Source: Lepus europaeus
Taxonomy: Eukaryota; Chordata; Mammalia; Lagomorpha; Leporidae
DNA length: 64,000 nucleotides
Direction of reading: 5' to 3'
Assembly: GCF_033115175.1 (NCBI RefSeq)
Contig: NC_084835.1
Span: 63,408,448-63,472,447 of the forward strand
Shown here: positions 22,109 to 33,965 of the stretch, piece after piece
Layout of the letters: every line of letters starts with the position of its first letter
How positions within the stretch are numbered: position 1 is the stretch's first letter
The notes under the pieces: model-generated
What the model saw: the letters and a program-made list of their open reading frames with translations, nothing else
What the model was told of the DNA's origin: nothing
Database searches by the model: none
Position numbers and translations under genes: made by a program

Positions 22109-22228
22109 AGTATACTTCAAAAATTTGTGGAAAATGTAATGAAAAGATTTATTTTAGAGTAAAAACCTTTGAAATTCTTGCATAATTTTTTCACAATATA
22201 AAATTTACATGAATTATTTGAAAACCTC
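22109..22228. mobile_element. Palindromic mariner-like MITE, copy 2
   Basis: The left arm 'tatacttcaaaaatttgtgg' is complementary to the right arm 'catgaattatttgaaaacct'. The centre 'acctttgaaattcttgcata' corresponds to the core of copy 1. It is more diverged than copy 1. Confidence 0.6.
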
Positions 22229-22761
22229 TAATGGATGAAAGCCTGGAGCTCATACACCAAAAGTTATTGTGGAATCTACTTGCAGTGAAAAAAAGAAATA
22301 AACTAGTAAATTTATGAATGTAAAATAGTACATGTCATCTGGCAATTAGTACAAGAGGTGATGAGTGGTCCAGGTAGAGGTATTGCTACTGTATAAAGTA
22401 GTCAAGGATGGTCTTACTGATTAGATAATTTTTGGGAAGTGACGTAAAGGGTCACAGGGAATATGATACATTGGATTCTCTATTGTCAAAGGATCCCTTG
22501 AACTATTACCTGTGGGATCCTGCAAAGAAACAATGGTATCTTGGTACAAGGGTAATTAGATTCTGGATACATTAAGGTACTGGTGGCTTGCTTGTGAAGT
22601 GGGAGTGGGATACACAAGAAAAGGAATAGGTTTTATAGCCTCAATAATTGAGAAGATAGAGTTCCCACTTACTGAAGCAGGAAAGATGGTCAGGTCAGGA
22701 GGGTGGCTTCCATATGTTATATAGAAGACTACTAGATATCAATGTGTAGATCATACAAAGA

Positions 22762-22853
22762 AGCTTCAAAACCATTTATGGAAATAATTGAATTAAAACA
22801 AACTTATTTTGGCGCAAAATTTATTTTAATTCATGCACTTTTTTTCATAACAC
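22762..22853. mobile_element. Palindromic mariner-like MITE, copy 3
   Basis: It has 'gcttcaaaaccatttatgga', a core 'aaacttattttggcgcaaaa' and a right arm 'catgcactttttttcataac'. It is the shortest of the three and ends at the T-run of the next SINE. Confidence 0.5.
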
Positions 22854-23191
22854 TTTTTTAATGATTTATTTGAAAGGCGGAGTTAGAGAAAGGCACACAC
22901 ACACAAACACACACACACACGATAGCAAGATCTTCCATCTGCTGGTTCACTCTGCAAATGGCCACAATGGCTAGAGCTGGACCGATTCAGAGCCAAGAGC
23001 CAGAAGCTTCTTCCAGGTCTCCCATGGGGCTGCAGGGCCCGAGCACTTGGACCATCTTCTACTGCTTTCCCAGGCCATCAGCAGGGAGCTTCATTGGAAA
23101 TGGATTAACCAGAACTTGAACTAATGTTCATGTGGGATGCTGACGCTGCAGGCAGAGGTTTAATCTATTATGCCACAGTGCCAGCCCCTAC
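22854..23191 (-). repeat. C-element SINE (minus) with CA-rich insert
   Basis: The usual GA block is replaced by a CA-rich stretch at about 22,893-22,920. The element ends at 'tgccacagtgccagcccc'. Confidence 0.83.
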
Positions 23192-23607
23192 AATCTTCTT
23201 TTGTGGTTAAGTGATTTTTATCTAGAAGTGTGTTTGGATATATTGCTTAATATTTTTGTTAAGTCTGATATAGATTTTTGCTTTGTGGTAACCATGAGGC
23301 TTAGAAAAAACTACTTTTGATTATTATATTACAGATGTTCTGAAATGATAGTAATTTAACATTGATCACAAAAATAAGAAAAGAAACAGAAATGAGATAA
23401 GAAATAGCTTGCACTCCATTTTTCTCCCACATTTGAATTTTTGATGTCCTATCTTACCTTTTTCTATATTGCCTGTCTCGACTTTTTTAGTTATTATTAT
23501 TAATTGTTTGGCTTTATAATCCTCAATAAATATAAGTGACATAAATCATTTAGAAACCATATTTCCAATATTGGAGCATTCTGAGTGGTTCTTATAGTTA
23601 GCCTTTT
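23192..23607. other. Unassigned AT-rich sequence
   Basis: No gene is seen. The stretch around 23,225-23,330 is L1-like in composition but not specific enough to call. Confidence 0.35.
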
Positions 23608-23938
23608 TTTTTTTTTAGATTATTTATTTATTTGGAAGACAGAATTACAGAGAGACAGAGGCAGAGAGAAAGAGAGAGGTCTTCCATCTGTTGGTTCACT
23701 CCCCAAATGGCCTCAATGGCTGGAGCTGTGCTGATTCAAAGCCAGAAACCAAGAACTTCTTCTGGGTCTCCCACGTAGCTACAGGGCCCAAAGACTTGAG
23801 CCATCTTCCACTGCTTTCCCAAGCCATAGAGGAGAGCTGGATTGGGAGTGGAGCAGTTGGTACTCGAACTGGCACCCATATGGGATGCCAGCACTGCAGA
23901 CAGTGGCTTTATCCGCTATACCACAGCGCCAATCCCCG
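23608..23938 (-). repeat. C-element SINE (minus)
   Basis: A full-length copy from a 12-base T-run to 'ccacagcgccaatcccc'. Divergence is moderate. Confidence 0.87.
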
Positions 23939-23949
23939 TATAATTACTC

Positions 23950-26620
23950 TTATCACTGCTTTTCCTACCTTCTGATTTACTCATTAGTGTTTTTTATTTC
24001 AGGTTGAGGAACTCCCTTTAGAATTTCTTGTAACACAGTCTAGTTGTAATAAATTCTGTATTTTTTTTTTGATCTGGGTATATATTTATCTTTCCCTCAT
24101 ATCTGAAGGATAGCTTTGCTGGATACAGTACTGGCAATTTTTCCCTTCAATACTTTGAAAGTCTCAACCCATTGCATCCTGACCTGTAAGGTTTCTGCTG
24201 AGAATTCTGCAGCCAAGAGAACCAGGGCTCCTTTTTGTGTTCTTTCTTTTTTCTTGCAGATTTGAGAATCCTTTGTCTTTAACTCTGGGGAGTCTGAGAA
24301 TAAATGTCTTGGGGTAGACATGGTTGAGTTGAATCTTACTGATGACCTTTGAGTTTCACATACCTAGAGAGTTGTAGCTTTCTGTACATTTGAAAATTTT
24401 TCTGTTATTATCTCTTTGAGTATATTTTCTGCCTGTTGGCATTCTCAAGGCCTACTTAAACCACAATAATTCAGATATTTGCTCTTCTCATACTGTCTCA
24501 AAGTTCCTGTAAGTTTTCCTCATCCCTCATCATTATTTTTTATCTTTTTTTTGTCCTCAAATTGTGTATTTCAAAGAGTCTATCTTCAAACTCCACTGAT
24601 TCTTCTGTTTTATCTATTTTGCTCTTAATGCTTTCTGCCATATTTTTAATTTCACTTAGTGTACTTTTTAGTTCAAAGATTTGTTTGTTTTTCTTTAACT
24701 GCCTCCATCCATTTGTCAAGTCTTTCTGTTAGAGTGTACATAATTTCTCTGTGTTCTCTTGAGGTTTGTTGAGTTTCCTTCAAAAAGCTACTTTTGAAAA
24801 CTTCATCCAAGTATTTGAAGATTTCAAGTCCTAAATGTTTGGTTTCTGGAACTTTATTTTTGGTATTAAGTGAAACATGTTTCCCTGGAAGTCCTCAAGG
24901 CTTGCCTGTGCACAATGTTGTCTGTGAGTTGAAGGAACAGTATAGTATTCTGGCTTCCTTTGTTGCTCTCCTTTCCAGAAATGCTAAGCAGTCTGCTCTG
25001 TCTGAGCTTGTGGACACTTTGCTCATTTCAGGACTCTGAGGCACCTGAGTTGAGGGTTGCTCCAAGTCCATTATTGGTGTATTTTCACTGTTTCTGTCTC
25101 CAAATACTTACCAGGCTCAGATTTGTCTCAAATTTGCAGTTGGTATGTTGTTCAGAATGAATTGGAAAAGTGCCTAAAATGAGTAGTCCATCCTCCTTCC
25201 TTGGACTGAGGTAGGTCCAGTTGTCTAGTTCTGTGGCCACGAATGCCATGATGCGGAGTCACGCCCACAGCCCACCAAGACCAGCATAGCCTGAGAGTGG
25301 GGCCGAAGCCCACCTTGCTCTGACCTGCTGAGGTAGATTCACTGCCTGATGCTGTTCCTACCAGCCACTGGTGATGTTGACTGGAATACAAGACTGATCA
25401 GCTGGGGCATGGAACTCTACTCAGCACTGATTCACGTCCAGAGGCTCTGACTACAGGCAACAGCTTGGGAACAGAGATTGTTAGGATCCACTCGTTATTG
25501 GGTTTTTTGAGCCTGGCACTGAGTCCCTTGCTGTCTGCTCAAGGTAGGAAAGAGGGGTGTCAGAGGCAACCTCTCAGATGCCTAAGCTGATACTATGTAG
25601 GTGACATTTCAGCCTCACAGTTGCCAGGCCCTGTGCAATCTTGAGGGCACAAGATAGGCCCATGTATATGGTCGTCATTGATACATGACATAGCAAACCT
25701 GTCTCACCAGGATGCAGGTCTCTGACTGATACCAGGGCAAGTTCAGAGTCTCCATCTAGAGTCCTGGCCTAGAAACAGATACTGTTAGGTTCTGCCCCTT
25801 GTTGGGCTTTATTAGCTTTATACAGAGGCCAAGACAGTCTTGTGACTGCTGTCTGCCCAAGTTGTAGGAGAGTGATAAAAACAACCTTCTGGCTACCTGG
25901 ACTGCATTAGACGGAGTCACACCTGTGTCTTACATTCCACTGGGCCCTACAAACTCTTGGGGGTGCATGCCAGGTCCATTGAGGCTGGCAGGAAAATGTG
26001 CTGAAATGAGTCATCACTCCAGAGCATAGTACTCTAACGCCCAGGTTCCAGATGTTCCAGCTGTGAATATTTGCTTCGGTGGGTAGAGGCTACTGGGCTT
26101 TTGTCAGGTGCTGGTCTTACAGTAACAGGCCAGTCCTGAGTTCTAAGGCCAGGTCCTAAGCCCCTTCTTCTACTCTATAGTGCAGTAGTTGGAGTCTTTA
26201 TTTGTTTTCTACTGTTGGTTGGGAGACATGTGCTGGAGGCTACCTGGATATAGAGGGCCCAAATCCTCAGTCTTTAGTACAGACTTGGGAGCAAAGGGCC
26301 CTGGGCCCTGTCCTAGTTTGACTTTTATCACAGTGGGTCTGAGACTGGAATCCAGGTAGGAGGCATTTCTCTCTACACTGTGTGACTTAGAACTTGGGAA
26401 GGGGTGATGTGAGCATTTCTTTCCTGCCTGCTTTCTTCAGTGTGACATTGGTTATCATATTAGGACAAGGCATTGTGGTTTCTTATCTGGTATCCACAGT
26501 TCTTGTGACTGGAACTTGACTACCTATTCAAATTGATGTTTCTTTGGGCAATTGTTCTTATTCAGCCACCATCTTTCTTTGCCCTCTTCCAAGATTTTTG
26601 AAATAGAAAAAACAACCCTT
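23950..26620 (-). mobile_element. Old L1 5' region (5'UTR and ORF1), minus strand
   Basis: From the left it reads as antisense ORF1-type sequence ('ttctgttattatctctttga', 'ctgctgagaattctgcagcc'). From about 25,180 it reads as GC-richer 5'UTR-type sequence. Within the latter, two related ~300-bp units occur (about 25,478 and 25,778). No open frame of useful length remains. Confidence 0.6.
25470..26080 (-). repeat. Tandem ~300-bp units in the L1 5'UTR-like region
   Basis: 'gttaggatccactcgttatt' at about 25,480 and 'gttaggttctgccccttgtt' at about 25,781 start two units. Both continue in parallel through 'ctgtctgc.caag' and a 'ggccct..aa.ctcttg'-like end. They are diverged but collinear. Confidence 0.55.
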
Positions 26621-27576
26621 CTCTTTCTTATCACAATTATTTATCAGCTTGTGAAAAACCTATTAAATTTATATTTAAATTAAAAGTACAACTGGTACAA
26701 TCCACTGGAGGGTAGATAGATGAATACAACCAACTCTTGGTTGGCATATAGTTTAGTTGAAAGATGCAGAAATATGCTTATGTTCTTGAAAGTAGTCCAT
26801 TAGTCATGGAACTTGCAGTGAGCTACAGGCATCAGACGAGTGTAAAGTGTCATTTATCATCAATAACATATTCCATGTAGAGAGGAGTAATTTATTTTCT
26901 GCAAAGCACATCATTATTTCAGTTTTAATCCACAACATTCATTTAAATTTGTTGGCTTTGGAATATTTGGTTGTATTTAACTTGCCATTTAGTTTTAAGT
27001 TATAAGCATAGGATTTAGTGTTGGTTTAATTTGTATATATCTAAGTAACATTCTAATAAAAAGCACTGAAATCAGCATTATGGAGGGGTGAGAACTTTTT
27101 TTCTAAGTTCCTCAAAGGGGTTTATATAATACTTGAATATGAGAAACACTGTCATATAAAGTAGGATGAAATTAGTAAGAGCTAATATAAAAATAATGTG
27201 TGCTCATTCCTAAAAGGCATCTATTCATGTTTTCTGTTCTATCCTCTCCTCCACACCCTCTTCCCCTGGTTCAAATGAACACTTAACTATCAGAGGAACG
27301 AGCAATGCTCTGAGCTGTAAGTATTTGGGTTGAAGAGAAAGTTGATGTAAAGTTCAGTAAGACTGGTCCCTGCTCTCAAAAAGTAAATCTATAAGGGTAG
27401 AAAAATCCATAATCCATAATACTCATTCAGTCATTTCACAAGGCAAGTTCCATTTCACAAGGCAAGATAACTACTATTAAAAAAAAGTGAGATGACCAAT
27501 TTGGGAGTACAGAACATCTGATCCTTCTACTTCTTAGATTTTGCACATTGACTTTCAGCACTAAAATCTATGATAT
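26621..27576. other. Unassigned AT-rich sequence
   Basis: No gene or confident repeat is seen. A short direct repeat of 'atttcacaaggcaag' occurs twice near 27,433-27,468. Confidence 0.4.
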
Positions 27577-27735
27577 GGAGGCAGGCATTTTGTCTAGTGT
27601 TTAAAATGCCAGTTAAAATCCCTTCATTCCACATTTGAATACCTAGGTTATATACCTGGCTCTGGTTCTTGACTCCAGCTTCCTGCTAATCAGATTCTGG
27701 GAAGCAGCAGTAAAGATCAAACTTGACTGGAAATG
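27577..27735 (+). repeat. Degraded C-element-like SINE fragment
   Basis: A head-like 'ggcaggcattttgtctagtg', then 'tcttgactccagcttcctgc' and 'gattctgggaagcagcagta'. The CT-rich end and tail are not visible. Confidence 0.45.
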
Positions 27736-27882
27736 CTTTCATTATTCCTATTACTATAGCCTGAAAAGTCTTCCAAGTCCACTCAGGTAAACCAAATGAA
27801 CTGTTTGGGGAAATTAAACAAAAAAAGTCACCATGACCTGTGGTAACATGGACAGGAAAGGAGTAAGTACAGAGGTGGTGGT

Positions 27883-28065
27883 GGGGCTGGCATTGTGGTG
27901 GAACAAGTTAAACTATTGCCTGCAACACTGGCATCCCCTATCAGAGTGTGTTGTGGCTACTCTGCTTCCAACCCAGCTTCCTGCTAATGTGTCTCGAAAG
28001 CATTGCAAGATGAACCAGGTACTGGTTCAACCACAGAAGTGGTTAGGGGCTGAGCGGTCTTGGCG
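27883..28065 (+). repeat. C-element SINE fragment, 3'-truncated
   Basis: It starts 'ggggctggcattgtggtgga', continues through 'cagcttcctgctaatgtgtc' and 'agatgaaccaggtactggtt', then loses similarity. Confidence 0.6.
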
Positions 28066-28307
28066 TAGCATCACACTGCAGAATGACAACAAATAGCAGA
28101 GCATCATCTGTGACTGAGCTCAGGAAGTGTGACTCCTGATCACACCTACAAGGAAAAGGGGGTTAACCTATTGAGCCCTGACCAATCACTTTATCTCTCA
28201 CCTTTCCTTCTGGAGGAACAGGAAAGGAAGATTTGGATAAATAGACATGTAACCTCCAACAATCCCAAATGTGGAGAGAGAAATCATGCTTCACATCCCA
28301 TGTATAT

Positions 28308-28374
28308 ATATATATATAATATATATATATATATAATATATATATATATTTTTTTTTCTTTTGACAGGCAGAGT

Positions 28375-28416
<42 letters not shown>

Positions 28417-28576
28417 TCTTCCTTCCATTGGTTCATCCCCCAAATGGCCGCCACAGCCAGCGCACTGCACCGATCCAAAGCAGGAGCCAGGTGCCTCCTC
28501 CTGGTCTCCCTTGTGGGTGGCAGGGGGCCCCAAGCACTTGGCCCATCCTCCACTGTCTTCCCGGGCCACAGCAGAG
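28308..28576 (-). repeat. C-element SINE, 5'-truncated (minus), with (AT)n tail
   Basis: The (AT)n tract at 28,308-28,349 is followed by a 3' half from 'ttgacaggcagagttagaca' to 'cgggccacagcagag'. The target-site duplication atcccatgtatat is at 28,295-28,307 and 28,577-28,589. The (AT)n therefore replaces or extends the original A-tail. Confidence 0.88.
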
Positions 28577-28599
28577 ATCCCATGTATATGTAAGGGCTG

Positions 28600-28735
28600 A
28601 CATTTCAGTCTTCAAAATACAGCTCAAATCTATCCCCAACTCCACCTCTGTGACCTCCTCCTTAGGCCAGCATCCCTCCTCTGTTACTTGGATTACTGCA
28701 ATTTAGGCTTCATTTGCTAAAATACAGTTGGGAGG
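28600..28735 (+). repeat. L2-like LINE relic
   Basis: 'atctatccccaactccacct' and 'cttggattactgcaatttag' are typical of the L2 ORF2 3' region. Very diverged. Confidence 0.4.
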
Positions 28736-29044
28736 ACATATGAAGTCCCACCCAGTATCAAAGTCTACTGGAAGCCTACATTATAGGATGCTTGCTTAGG
28801 AGTTTGTAAATCATGTGTTAATCTGGCAATCTACTCTTCTGTGTATGCCCTGTCAGAACCCCAGTGCACCACATGTGGAATCTGAATCTACTCAGAGTGT
28901 ATGAGTCTGAATAGTTCTTACTCTTGTCATCTACAGTGACCTAGCATTAAATCTGATCCCAATGCCATGATCTGTGCCTGACAAACACCTTCTCATCTTA
29001 TTACCTCACTGTAACCTTTTCCCCGTTCATAAGGTATCAACTTG

Positions 29045-29545
29045 ATAATATATGCAGTTATCTATCACTGCATAACAAATTACCCCAAAGCTCTATGCCT
29101 TAAAACAAAAATTAAAGCATATCATCTCAGTTTTTGTGGGTCAGAAATTCAGGAGCAGCCTAGATGGCTTCTAATGGCTTAGGGTCTTTCATGAGGTTTC
29201 AGTTAGGCTGTTAAGCTTCTGGTTACAATTATCTGAAGGCTTTGCTAGGGTGTAAGGGTCAGCATCTAAGATGGTGCACTCTCATGGCAAGTTTCTGTTG
29301 GCTGTTGGAGGCCTTAGCCCTTCACCACATGGACCTCTTCTTAAGGATACTTGAGAGTCCTGTTTATATGGCACCTGACTTTGGAGCTAATAATACAAGA
29401 GAGATCAAGATGATAACCATAATGTCTGTTGTAACCTGGTGTTATAAAGCACACACTATTATTCAAGCCACATTCTTGTCATTAGAAGTGAATAACTAAA
29501 TTTGACCCATGCTTAAGGGGAGGGGAATTAGACTTCACCATTTGA
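29045..29545 (+). repeat. Ancient interspersed repeat, family unassigned
   Basis: 'tatctatcactgcataacaa', 'gggtcagaaattcaggagca' and 'ggaggccttagcccttcacc' are phrases of a common ancient mammalian LTR-like repeat. I cannot name the subfamily with certainty. Confidence 0.5.
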
Positions 29546-30104
29546 AGAGGTGAGAGTCAAAATACCTACAATGTATTTTCTCTTGCTGAATTCTGGCCTC
29601 TCCTTTCCAAGTCAACACTCTTGCTTGCTCCAAACCTCTTTTTCTTTCTACTCCCCAAGCCCACACATACTAAGTTTATCTGAAAGATTATCTGGCTTTT
29701 TTCCCCTGGTAATAGTTGGGATTGATTTTGGTTGTAATAACCCAAAACTACAAAATAGCAATATTCTGAATCATAATAATGATTTATTTCTATCATGCAT
29801 AAAAGATATAACTAGAGGTAGACAGCAAGGTGGTGCTGTCATAGTTCATAACTTTCATCCTCATGGTCCAAGATATCTGCTAGGGTTCCATATATCACAG
29901 CTGAGACCCAGACAGCAGGATAGAGGAACTAAACAATGGAAAAACTATATGCCAGCAGTTGTTGAAGAAAAATTCCTGGAAGGAACCATACAACACTGCC
30001 TATGTGGTCACATGGTTGGCACTTAGTTACATTAGACATATATTACAGGAGCATATCATTCATAAACTAATCTTGTAAATGAAGCCCTATTAGCAGGTAT
30101 GCGA
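29546..30104. other. Unassigned sequence with a chance 158-codon open frame
   Basis: An open frame at 29,550-30,026 (+) has no domain, signal peptide or family resemblance that I can see. It overlaps sequence that looks like old repeat. I do not call it a gene. Confidence 0.45.
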
Positions 30105-30487
30105 TGGTTAATATTAGGTGTCAACTTGACTTGATTAAGCGATACCCCCATAGCTTGGAAAGCATAATTTCTGGTTGTGTCTGTGAGCATGCTTCCCAGA
30201 GGAGATTGGTGTGTGTTTTACTGTGAACTGAGTGAGGAAAATCCACCCTCAATGTGGACAGGCACCATTCAGTCAGCTGGGGTCCCACATGGAACATAAC
30301 AGCAGAGGAAAGGCACATTCACTCTTTCTCTCCTGCAGATTCACCCTTCCACTCCTGCTGTTGCACATTAGAATTCCAGGCTCTCTGGCCTTTGGACTAC
30401 AGGATTACACCAGCAGCCCCCCAGGTATTAGGGCCCTTGGTCTCAGAGTGAGTCATATCACTGGCTTGCGTATACCATGAGGCTATT

Positions 30488-30876
30488 TTTTAAAAAAAAA
30501 GATTTTATTTATTTATTTGAAAGGCTGAGTTATGGGAGAGATAGAGAGAGAGAAAGAGGAGAGAGAGAGAGAGACAGACAGAGAGAGAGACAGAGACAGA
30601 GAGAGAGAGAGGAGATCTTTTATCCACTGGTATGTTCCCCAAATGGCTGCAATGGTCCGGGCAGGGCCAGGCCAAAGCTAGGAGCCAGGAGCTTTTTCCA
30701 GCTCTCTCATGTGGGTGCAGGGTCCCAAGGATTTGAGTCATCCGCTGCAGCTTCACCAGCTGCGTTAGCAGGGAGCTGGATTGGAAATGGAGCAGTTGGG
30801 GTTCAAACTGGTGCCCAAATGAAATGCTGGTGTCATAGGTGGTGACTTAACCTGCTACAACACAACACTGGTCCAT
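30488..30876 (-). repeat. C-element SINE (minus) with target-site duplication
   Basis: A long GA-rich block (30,535-30,612) precedes the body. The duplication catgaggctatt is at 30,476-30,487 and 30,877-30,888. The head ends at 'cacaacactggtc'. Confidence 0.88.
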
Positions 30877-30894
30877 CATGAGGCTATTGGACAA

Positions 30895-31206
30895 ATTAAT
30901 TAATTAATTTTGAAAGGCAGAGAAACAGAGAGAAAGAAAGAAAGGCACAGACAGAGGTCTTCCATCTTCTAGTTCACTTTCCAAATGCCCGTAACAACCA
31001 GGGCTGGGCCAGGCAAAAGCCAGGAGCCTGAAACTCAATCCAAGTCTCCCACATGGGTGACAGGGAGCCAAATGCTTGAGCCATCACCTGCTGCATCCAA
31101 GATTGTGCATTAGTGGGAAGCTGGGATTGAGATTTGGGACCCAGGCACTCTAATATGCGATGCGGGTATCCCAAGTAGCATTTTAATGGCTGCACCAAAT
31201 GCCCAC
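30895..31206 (-). repeat. C-element SINE (minus)
   Basis: It starts after an (ATTA)n-like tail at 30,893-30,908 and ends at 'gctgcaccaaatgcccac'. It is a more diverged subfamily member than its left neighbour. Confidence 0.75.
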
Positions 31207-31412
31207 GCCCATTGTAAGACTTTCTGACTTGGACTAAGCAACAATACTGGCTTTTCTGGGTCCTCAGCTCTTAGATGACCCATTTTGTGAATCTCAAGCT
31301 CCATAATCATGTGACATAACTTCCCTAACTCATCCCCTTTTTGTCTATCTGTGATCTATCTGCTCATCCATACATCCTATTGGCTCTGTTTTTCTGGAGA
31401 ATCATGACTAAT

Positions 31413-32394
31413 TCAAGGTGATTAAATGCCATAAGACTTTCTTTGGTCAAAGGGGCAGTAATAAATATTACAAAGAGGTTTGAAAAAGTAGTTGCATGTT
31501 ATGCTTGCTATTTGGCTTCTCTGCTTCAAACAGAGATTTCTTGGCTAGCTTGCTGAAGAATGAGCCAGTAGAGGTGAACCCACTCAGGCACTTTTCTCAG
31601 TGAGGGTCATCCTAGAATAGTGGAAGAGCTCATTCTAGACAGATGAGAGACCCCAGCTAAAATGAGGGGAGCTGGATACTGCAGCTGACTATGGATGCAA
31701 GTGAGTCCAGCCAAGACAAGCTGGTAGAAACACTCGCCAGATTTGCAGATTCATGAGCTAAATAAATACTGTTTTAAACTGCTGATTTGTGGAGTCAGTA
31801 CACACACACACGCACACACACACAAACACAGGTCCATAGTTTCATCTCATAAGATCACCTCCTTGTAGTCACTGCTGATTATTACTTCAGTTTGGGGTAA
31901 AGGAACAATTGTATTGTTTACTCTTTCAAGGCTTAAATATAGAACTTCTAGCCAAATTAAACTACAGGCCACAATACTTCCTTTGCTCAGCTATGTTTCC
32001 TTCCAACTCTCCCACAGACTTGCTTTTTCTAGCCTATTTGTTTCTTTAACGTTGGCAAGGGAGCTAAAAAAAGGAACATTTTGGATTTTCCTCTTTTCCC
32101 AATCTTACATTTTCATCATTTGCCTTCTAAGACATAGCATATGTAAGCATGATCCATAGTTTTGCCAGTATGTAATAAAGATCACCAGCTTCATAGCTTG
32201 TGATTTTAAAGCCAGTTCTCCCTACTGCTTAACAGTTTGCTAATTTCCACATTTTTAGCTTTTATTTTTTAACAGTTAGCTTCCCAGTCTCAGGTACCAT
32301 TTTCTATGTTGGTTGGAGTAGGATCTCTCTCTCTGTCTTTCTCATACACACACACACACACACACCAGTAGAGGTAGTAGGGGAAGGTAGTCCA
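31413..32394. other. Unassigned sequence with (CA)n tracts
   Basis: The part at 31,600-31,800 ends in 'tgagctaaataaatactgtt', like the 3' end of an old LTR. (CA)n microsatellites lie at 31,801-31,832 and 32,343-32,365. No gene is seen. Confidence 0.45.
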
Positions 32395-32715
32395 GGGTTG
32401 GTATGGTATGGTGGTTCCACATCTTCTGAATCCAACCCTGAGGAGTAGCTTTCAACTTCCTAATCCAAAATGGCTACTAGGATTATAGCCATCAATTTTC
32501 CCAGCAATTAGCTGCGGGAAGGGAAGAAATGAGGCAAAGGCATGCTCCAGCTGCCTTTACTAGAATGGTTTCCCAATATTGCCACAGCACACATCTGCTT
32601 ATATCTCATCATCTAGAATTTAGTCACATGGTCACACCCAGTTGCAAGGAAGATTGGAAAGTTTAACCATCATTAGAGTTAATCATGTGCCCAGATAAAA
32701 ATCAGGGGTTCTATT
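32395..32715. repeat. Ancient interspersed repeat, family unassigned
   Basis: The stretch with 'tagaatttagtcacatggtc' and 'acacccagttgcaaggaaga' resembles the repeat also hinted at 53.45-53.8 kb ('cagtcacattgccacactca'). Confidence 0.35.
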
Positions 32716-32841
32716 GATAAGGCAGAGATGAAAGTACATATTCTGCTAGAGAATTAGTTGTCTACCTCATCTCTATTCTGATCACTTTTATTTCCCAGTC
32801 TCACAGAAGAGACCATGCTTTGCTTTAGGCTGTCTCCCTCT

Positions 32842-33275
32842 GTGATGGTTAATTTTATGTATCTTCTTGAGTTAACTAAGCAATGCCCAGATCATTGATA
32901 AAACCAATCTGGGTGTGTCTTTTCTGGAAGAGATTAGAATCATTAGAGTGAAAAACATCACCCTCACCAATGCAGGTAGGCATCATCTAATTCACTGCAT
33001 GCCCAAGAATCACAAAAAAATAGATGAAGGGCAAATTCAGTCTCTGCTTGGCAGGTGGGCTGTGACATCCATCTTATCCTGCCCTTGGACCCTGGAGCAC
33101 ATGGTTCTTGGAGCATTTGATTTGGACTAGACAATCCCACCAGCTTTCCTTGTTCTCCAGCTGGTAGGAGGATGACTATGAACCTTCATAACATATGAAA
33201 CAACTCCTATACAAAACCAATCTCCCTCCACCCCCCATCCTCCCTCAATTCTGTTTCTCTGAAGAACCCTGATAC
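32842..33275 (+). repeat. Ancient LTR-type repeat, nearly intact
   Basis: It begins TGATGGTTAATTTTATGT and ends 'ctgtttctctgaagaaccct' followed by GATA. The middle has 'atcaccctcaccaatgcagg' and 'cctgcccttggaccctggag'. It is the same family as 30,108-31,412 and, reversed, 50,365 and 59,945. Confidence 0.65.
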
Positions 33276-33865
33276 TGCTGCCTAGGGACTGGAATTTCAT
33301 CAGTCTTTTGTCTGTGTCTATTATTCACAGACACTTCTCACAGCTGTGAGTTTCTTGGGGCGTATAGTCCAGGTAGATACTTTTCTTTGCCTACCAGGCC
33401 TCTCCTTTCTGTCCTTACCATCATTAACTTTTGCCATGGAATTGAATTTTATATGAACTAGGGCTTATAAGAAACATCTACGGGTATCTTTCAGTGAGGA
33501 AAGGATAGGCATAATGTATCATTTAACAGATGGTGTAAACAGACTTCTTTTTAATTTTAATAGCTACATCAAGGAGAATGCTCTTCACAATGGAAAACAG
33601 GGGAATAATATTTTATTGGAGAAATCTAAGTTCAGCATTAATGAAGAGGATTGGGAGCATTTATTCCAGGAAATAATATATTTCTATCTTCAGCCCAAGA
33701 AAAATTCAATCAAGGGCATGAGTAGAAACTGCTAGTAGTGCAATATAAATTACAAACAAAACACTAAAATTGAAAGCAAAATGAAAACAAAATCTACATA
33801 AATATACCAGAAATAAAAGAAATTCCTTAGACCCCCAGGCCAGCATGCTTGATAAAAATCTAGGT
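33276..33865. other. Unassigned AT-rich sequence
   Basis: No gene, RNA or clear repeat is recognised. Confidence 0.4.
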
Positions 33866-33911
33866 TTTCTTAAAAAAAGATTTATTTTTTATTTATTTGG
33901 AAGGCAGAGTT

Positions 33912-33965
<54 letters not shown>

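Larger units (their letters stand above)
30108..31412 (+). repeat. Ancient LTR-type repeat split by two SINEs
   Basis: It begins 'gatggttaatattaggtgtc', contains 'ggactacaggattacaccag', and ends 'gtttttctggagaatcatga'. The same left and right ends recur at 32,842-33,275, which gives the intact layout. Two SINEs (30,488-30,876 and about 30,895-31,206) interrupt it. Confidence 0.65.

Noticed and set aside
29550-30026. 158-codon plus-strand open frame
   Set aside because: No recognisable domain, low-complexity N-terminus, old-repeat context and no promoter or splice support.
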